DNA from: Ciona savignyi
Lineage: Eukaryota; Chordata; Ascidiacea; Phlebobranchia; Cionidae
DNA: 64,000 nt
NCBI GenBank assembly: GCA_000149265.1
Contig: CH003416.1
Span: 1,441,500 to 1,505,499 of the forward strand
Direction: 5' to 3'
Below are positions 58,815 to 64,000 of the stretch, piece after piece; position 1 is the stretch's first letter; every line of letters starts with the position of its first letter. The notes beneath the pieces are model-generated. The model did not search any database. It saw only the letters and a list, made by a program, of their open reading frames with translations, and was not told the origin of the DNA. A program made the translations under genes and the position numbers.

Positions 58815-61800
58815 ATGGCAGGTCTAATAAAGAAGCAAATTTTGAAGCATTTGTCAAAGTAAGTTTTATGAGTGGTATATATATGTACCCAGTATGTATT
58901 TACCGCTGTGGCTAGAAATGTGTTGGGGCACCACTAAAGAGAAAAGAAGGAAAGTAGGAAAACTACTAACTAAAACTATGGAAACTAATTTTAATGTTTC
59001 CCAAACACTAATTTCACCCCCAGAACTCATCGTATCTCTAACTGCAGCCCTAACACTAACCCCTACGACTAAATCTTTATTTTAGTGAGCAGTTTTCCTA
59101 CTTTTTTTTAGTTTTCCCTGTGTGAGGTTTTACACATTTTACAATTTACCTGTTAAAGATCGTACAACTCCAATGTAAGTTTAGATTCACTCTACTACAA
59201 CATAATGTATATATACCTATATATACTTTCTGTAATTACACTGTTGAGTACCAATGTTAGTTTGGATATTTTTTTTCTGCGATAAAAACCCATTAAATAA
59301 TCTTTTATGTGAAATTTGCAAACAGAAAATATATGGCAAAATGACAGTTCTTTATAAATTTATTTAATTATAATTTTAGAATAGTAGTTGCGTATAATGA
59401 ATTCTGCTGTACATAAAAATTCACTTAAAATATGTTCTTTGATGGACTATTTCCTAACAGTGCTTAAATTTCAAATAAAATCTAAAGTGAAAAAGCCTAA
59501 AAATTCACTTTGCTTTGCCAACACAGTACAATAGTATCCAACCCTAATTTTTACTCCACTTCTGCATGTAGCATTTTCGACCATCAGTCATACGGTGGTA
59601 GGATTGAAACCACCAGCCAGCTAATTGGTTTTGTATTAACAACTTGTTGCTTCAACCCAGTGGATAAATAAGTTAAACAAACCTGTAGTAATGATAGAAT
59701 ACAACACACAGCTGCAAATTTAACATAACAATAGTTTCTGTAAATGACTGTGTAAACAAAGTAATGATTCTACCCACCCATGCTTTTTTTTTCACAGATT
59801 TTCTAAAAATGGCGACAAACATTCTATATCTCTTTAGATTTGCTAAAAATGGCGACAAACATTTTATATCTCCTCAGATTTGCTAAAAATGGCGACAAAC
59901 ATTCTATATCTCCTCAGATTTGCTAAAAATCTATCAGCGGATAGCATCAACTTGAGTACACTACGTGGAGAGGGAGAACTGACCAATCTTGAGTTGGATT
60001 GCGTTGCGCTGCAGAATCTTATGAATCTGCCAACATGGCTGCAACTTAACCATGCAAAGTGTAATCGTGTACATGTAAAGGTTTAAATAAAAGTTTTTAC
60101 ATTTTAATTTTTTAAAATAGTCGACCAAATACCTTGGTAGTTTACTGCGTTGCTTTTTAGACGAAAAAAATACCAGTACCGTACCAGTTAAAATCTGGTT
60201 ACCAGCTGGTCAGTTGTGTCCTTGGGCAAAACATTTGCTAAGATCGCCTAAACCCAGTGGATTAATGGTTTTTACATTAATTAAAGGAATGTCGGAGTAC
60301 AACACACTGCAATATCTTTAGTAACCTGATAGTAGGCACGCGGTAATCTGGAGATTCCACGTGTGATAATGCCATGGTGTTTTTTCATTCATGGTGAATA
60401 AACATGACTATCCCATCCTATTAGGACCTAACCTCAATTGTAACCAGTGACTATTTACTTTCCCTTTTCTTATGCTTTTACATTGATTAACAAAGCATTG
60501 CACAAAAACAATTTAGAACTACACTTTTATCAATAGATGTGTTGACAAAGTTTGTACACTAAATTAACATATATATTTATATTCCGTCACCCGTTACATA
60601 TTACTATACTGTTATAGAGTGATATTTTTTAAATTAACACTTTCCATATCTTAATGAATATGTGTCATTTTTAAGCAATAACGGTATCAAAATTTAAAAT
60701 ATATTTTTTTTTTCAGATTCCATTCACCAAGCTTAAAACCTCCCCAATAACAATTGTAAGTATCTACCAGTTTGCGCAATCTACTGTGTTGGTTAATTTA
60801 TACAAAAAAACACCTTTGAGTGTGGTGCAATAGTAAATATTAGTTTAGATTCACTAATGATAGTAAATTATGGAAATTGGACCTTCATACTGATTATTAC
60901 TGCCATGGAAGATGGGGTGTATTTGTGTATAGGTCTGATGATCAGTTGGACTAAAATATAAATGTCAAATTCTGCATGTTGTTAAGGTGTAAATTCTTTT
61001 AAAATGTAAGTCAAATGAAAGCAGAAATTTAACTCAAATTAGCCATGAAGGGGTAAATAAAATGTGTTTAAAATTATGATGTTTTTTTGTCATACTACAC
61101 AGAAAGACTTATATAAAACACTTTGTGGTCAATTTATAATATGTCAAAATTTCGGTATTCTAGTTACGGTTGGACTAGTATAATTTTACACCAACCACCC
61201 ACTATTGACTGAAAATTTAATGTGCATGATCCTTTTAAAAACATTCTTGGTTTTTGGGCTCTTGGAAACAATACAATTGACCTAAAATATCATTCAAATA
61301 ACATTCATCATAGCTGTTGGATGCTGTGGAAGTTGACATGGCAAGTTGTGAGAAACCTCGCGAACCGAACGGAGCTTCCCCTATTCAAGCATCTGCTTCC
61401 AGGTAATTGCTCCTCCCTCGGGAAGTAATTCGTGTCTATTGCGTTATTGTCTTAGCGTCAAGCATCATAGATTCATGGTAAGGTTTATTTACCACTTTTT
61501 ATGACACTATAGTCTCATTTTAAATTTTTTGTATGTAGTACATAGTCTTTAGCCACAAAATCACTTATGCTGGCCGAAGATTATTTTTTAGGTGTTAAAA
61601 GTACAATAAACTAATCCAGCTTTTTTGACTTATTTGTAAAAACTTTGTGGATCACAACCTACTGTATTTTTTTGGGTTTCAAAATTATCATTTCTTTCAG
61701 TGGCGATAGTAGTTATGGCTTCGTACAGAAGGTTTTGGAAGGAATCGCCGTCCGTATTAATTCAATCAGTGTTAATTTCAAATCTGCTGTATTTAAAGCT

Positions 61801-63453
61801 GAAGTTCAGGTAATGGTTATAAATCAAATTACTTATTTTTTCTTGTATTTTTACCTTAAAGCAGATGTTTTATTAATTACAACACTTACACAAAAAAAAA
61901 AACCTTGCAAAATGACATTTCGCTAAACCACACGTTGAAATGAAATATTTATAATCTCTTTTTGTGCTTTTTACCCTAAATGTGACTTTTTTACACAACA
62001 TACTCGACATAATTTTACTGATGCCTTTTTCATTTTATCCGTATACATACAGCATCATCATATAAAAATACACAGCATTAAATGGTAATAAAATTATATA
62101 TGTTACACGCGGCAATCGGTTTATTCCGTATGTAAATAAATCACCTACACTCTTTCTCCCAGATTTCCCAGTTACTTCTGTTCAGTACTGACCCTGAGGG
62201 CAAACAATCAGACTTGCGATTTACAAGAATTTTAAACAAAGAATGGGGACAGGTTTGGTTACATCTCTAATACATATTACCTTACTCAGCTGTCCAAGGT
62301 TAAAGATAATGTTCAATATCGTTGTCATATAATATTACTTTGTTTTCCAGTGTAATTTCCCTACCACAATTATTATATACCAAGGAAACAAATCTGCTGT
62401 ATATACTTTGTGTTCAAATGTTTGTATGTATATGTATCATGTATGTTCTTCTTTCATAATACTTAAAATTTTATGTCGTAATTAAAAAACTGATTGGTAT
62501 ATACCAGTAAGTTATAGTAAGGTGAACTCCTTATGATCTTAATGAAAACAAGCAAAACTATGTTATCGTGCACACGTCAGACTTTACTACACTTTTTTGT
62601 AATTCACATAATTGATATTGAACAAAGCGGTACTGTCACTTCTCCAACAGTCTATCAAGCAGATAGTTTATGTTTGCAGATTACAGTATAATTGATCATG
62701 CAAATAAATAATACAAAAGTGTGTAGAAGATTTAAATATCAGTAGTATCATTGGGGTTTTTCTTCAGTGGGCTGTAATTATCTTTAGATGTCTGCAATTT
62801 TGGTTTATACATCTAGAACAGGGATGTCCAAATCAAACATGCTGACGTGCCAATTTTTAATCACATTTTCCCATGCAAACATTTGGTGAAGTACCCGTAT
62901 GTTTAACTACCGTTATGACTCTAAACGTGTGTACGCAGATAAAAAGGCAAATTCTCAAATGCAAGTTTTGTCTTAATTGTTGAGACAGATTTGTTGTTTT
63001 GTCAATAAACTATAGAAAATAGTGGACTGTGTAACAGAACTTTGCTTTTAGTATTGTAATATTAAAAAAACCTTAGTGCCGTATACAAGTACCTCGCGTT
63101 TCGTTTCTAGATTTTGGAGAATTGGGGATCTGAGTTTTTCAGTCGATAAAATTTAACCGTTACTTGGTGTCACATAAATTCATGAAATGTAATTTTGGAC
63201 TTACAATTTTGGTATTTAAATTAACTTTTATGTTTGCTAATTAGATGTAATCCATTAAATCAATTTTCAATCTCCAATTTTAAAATTTCAAGGCTTTTTA
63301 AAAACGCCTCCACAGATATTGACGTTCAAGAAGGTGACGTGGCAGACAATGCGAATTGTTACAGACGCTGTGACATCACAATCAGGAACCACTGCCACTC
63401 CAATCCGATTGATCACCAATCAAGTGCAAGTCGGAATCACGCTGAGACGAAAG
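58815..63453 (+). CDS. BLTP3: Bridge-like lipid transfer protein, BLTP3 type (UHRF1BP1/SHIP164), 5' part
   Basis: Seven exons: 58815-58858, 59918-60080, 60717-60755, 61314-61402, 61701-61809, 62163-62252, 63316-63453. They give 672 nt, 224 residues, phases closing; the gene runs off the right edge (vertebrate members exceed 1400 residues). These rod-like proteins move lipids between membranes; UHRF1BP1L/SHIP164 works in endosome traffic. The N-terminal chorein domain identifies it: MAGLIKKQILKHLSKFAKNL, INLSTLRGEGELTNLELD, LPTWLQLNHAKCNRVHVK, IPFTKLKTSPITI, LDAVEVDM, a short CEKPREPNG linker, SSYGFVQKVLEGIAVRINSI, SDLRFTRI, LTFKKVTWQTMRIVTDAV and PIRLITNQVQVGITLRRK. This order fits BLTP3A/B rather than VPS13 or ATG2. 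Unusual: the exon 2 acceptor is preceded by three tandem copies of the same junction (59797, 59837, 59877), and an in-frame ATG at 59889 could give an alternative start MATNILYLLR. Confidence 0.9.
58932..59120. mobile_element. MITE-like inverted-repeat element, copy B
   Basis: A 25-bp inverted repeat: 58951-58975 (AAAGTAGGAAAACTACTAAC...) pairs with the complement of 59080-59104 with two mismatches. The interior near 59002-59030 shares the AAACACTAAT...CCCAGAACT core with the elements at 475 and 24208. It lies in intron 1 of the BLTP3-like gene. Confidence 0.7.
59560..59775 (+). repeat. Degenerate tRNA-derived SINE copy
   Basis: B-box-like GGATTGAAACC, then CAGCTAATTGGTTTTGTATT, AACCCAGTGGATAA and ACAATAGTTTCTGTAAATGA. 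It ends just before the tandem splice junctions of the BLTP3-like exon 2. Confidence 0.5.
59785..59930 (+). repeat. 40-bp tandem repeat of the BLTP3-like exon 2 splice junction
   Basis: The unit AG|ATTTGCTAAAAAT, followed by GGCGACAAACATTCTATATC and TCCTC, is repeated so that acceptor AGs end at 59797, 59837, 59877 and 59917, exactly 40 bp apart. The last is the one that joins exon 2 in frame. The first has the longest pyrimidine tract. Confidence 0.9.
60138..60425 (+). repeat. tRNA-derived SINE, diverged full-length copy
   Basis: TCAGTTGTGTCCTTGGGCAA, AAACCCAGTGGATTAATGG, CACTGCAATATCTTTAGTAA and a GGTGAATAAACATGACTATC tail are in order. It lies in intron 2 of the BLTP3-like gene. Confidence 0.65.
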
Positions 63454-64000
63454 GTAAGAATCAAATTTTGTGTGGAAACATGATTACCATGTTCTACTTA
63501 ACCTATTCTACTTGCTTATCAGTACTGACAGTTGTGAAAAAAAACAGTGCTGGTAAGTTTATTTTTTTATACCGTTTAGCGTTTGCATTTGATTGCCTGC
63601 ATACAACTGCTACCATATTTTCCTCGTACCAGATACCATTTGCCTACTGGTTTTTAGTTAAGTTTAAAACTAAACTAAAAACACGTAGCAGGACCATTGA
63701 TAAAAAACAGGAAAATTTTTTGATTGGTCGTCATTACAGAGTTTTAAATTTTAAACGGTGGTGTTTCTGGTTTTTAAATCACCAATTTAATTTTTTTGTT
63801 TTTTTTATTCTGAACCATATTCATGAGGTAGCAAAAATAACCATTAATACATTTTTAATTGCAAATTTTATCCATTTTTTAATTTTGAATTCCAAATTTT
63901 ATCGATTTTTCAATTTTGAATTGCCAATTTAATGTTTTGAGTTTAAATTCATTCTGATTCATTCTCACGAGGTGTCGGATTTATCCCTGCTTGCCACGAA
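63454..64000 (+). other. BLTP3-like intron at the right edge
   Basis: It begins with a clear donor (AAG|gtaaga) and contains T-rich sequence with repeated TTTTAATTTTGAATT-like phrases. No further exon of the lipid transfer protein is recognised before the window ends. The 232-codon open frame crossing 63234-63932 is in a different frame from exon 7 and is AT-bias noise. Confidence 0.65.

Noticed and set aside
62819-62880. CAGGGATGTCCAAA, resembling a hAT-type terminus
   Set aside because: No matching right end or target duplication was found nearby; too short to call.
63234-63932. 232-codon plus-strand frame
   Set aside because: It runs through BLTP3-like exon 7 in a different frame and on into the intron. 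The conserved frame gives LTFKKVTWQTMRIVTDAV with proper splice sites.

Overview
The window reads as nuclear DNA of an invertebrate chordate, most likely a tunicate of the Ciona type. This is an inference: the DNA is AT-rich, genes are split into many short GT-AG exons with introns mostly of 0.2-1 kb, genes are closely packed, and a dense load of tRNA-derived SINEs and small DNA transposons fills introns and spacers. No species marker was checked. Two 100-base runs of N (29683-29782 and 49073-49172) are assembly gaps.

Six protein genes can be supported by translating exons and checking that splice phases close. From left to right: (1) a BCOR-like Polycomb (PRC1.1) corepressor gene on +, about 7.3-20.4 kb, 16 exons; (2) an intact PTPN1/PTPN2-type tyrosine phosphatase on -, 7934-9244, with no intron in its coding region, lying inside the first intron of the BCOR-like gene; (3) a four-exon dynein light chain gene of the DYNLT2B/TCTEX1D2 type on -, 22207-24700; (4) an LMBR1/LMBR1L-type nine-TM-family membrane protein on +, 31107-38613, 10 exons; (5) the RNA polymerase II largest subunit (POLR2A/RPB1) on +, 40338-56629, 30 exons and 1994 codons, with a roughly 53-unit C-terminal domain; (6) the first seven coding exons of a bridge-like lipid transfer protein of the BLTP3 (UHRF1BP1/SHIP164) type on +, from 58815 and running off the right edge.

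Region by region: 1-7.3 kb has no recognisable gene, only one small inverted-repeat element. 20.4-22.2 kb is a pile-up of SINE copies. 22.2-28.7 kb holds DYNLT2B, whose first intron contains a hAT-like element and a second miniature element, followed by a palindrome, a minisatellite, a SINE, a decayed transposase and a TA-flanked inverted-repeat element. 28.7-31.1 kb is spacer with a gap. 38.6-40.3 kb holds the 3' end of the LMBR1-like gene and the POLR2A promoter (TATA box, CRE/E-box). 56.6-58.8 kb is SINE-rich spacer. The six genes have unrelated cellular jobs (chromatin repression, phosphotyrosine signalling at the ER, ciliary transport, a membrane receptor-like protein, transcription, lipid transfer), and I see no operon or shared pathway.

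The most striking signals are not genes. Two different genes carry tandem duplications of a 3' splice junction. In POLR2A intron 16 a 27-bp unit places six extra acceptor AGs upstream of exon 17, all exactly in frame and with no stop codon. In the BLTP3-like gene a 40-bp unit places three extra acceptors upstream of exon 2, out of frame. Others are the ankyrin repeats predicted at the N-terminus of the BCOR-like protein, the nested phosphatase, and miniature transposons that share an internal core but have different terminal repeats.
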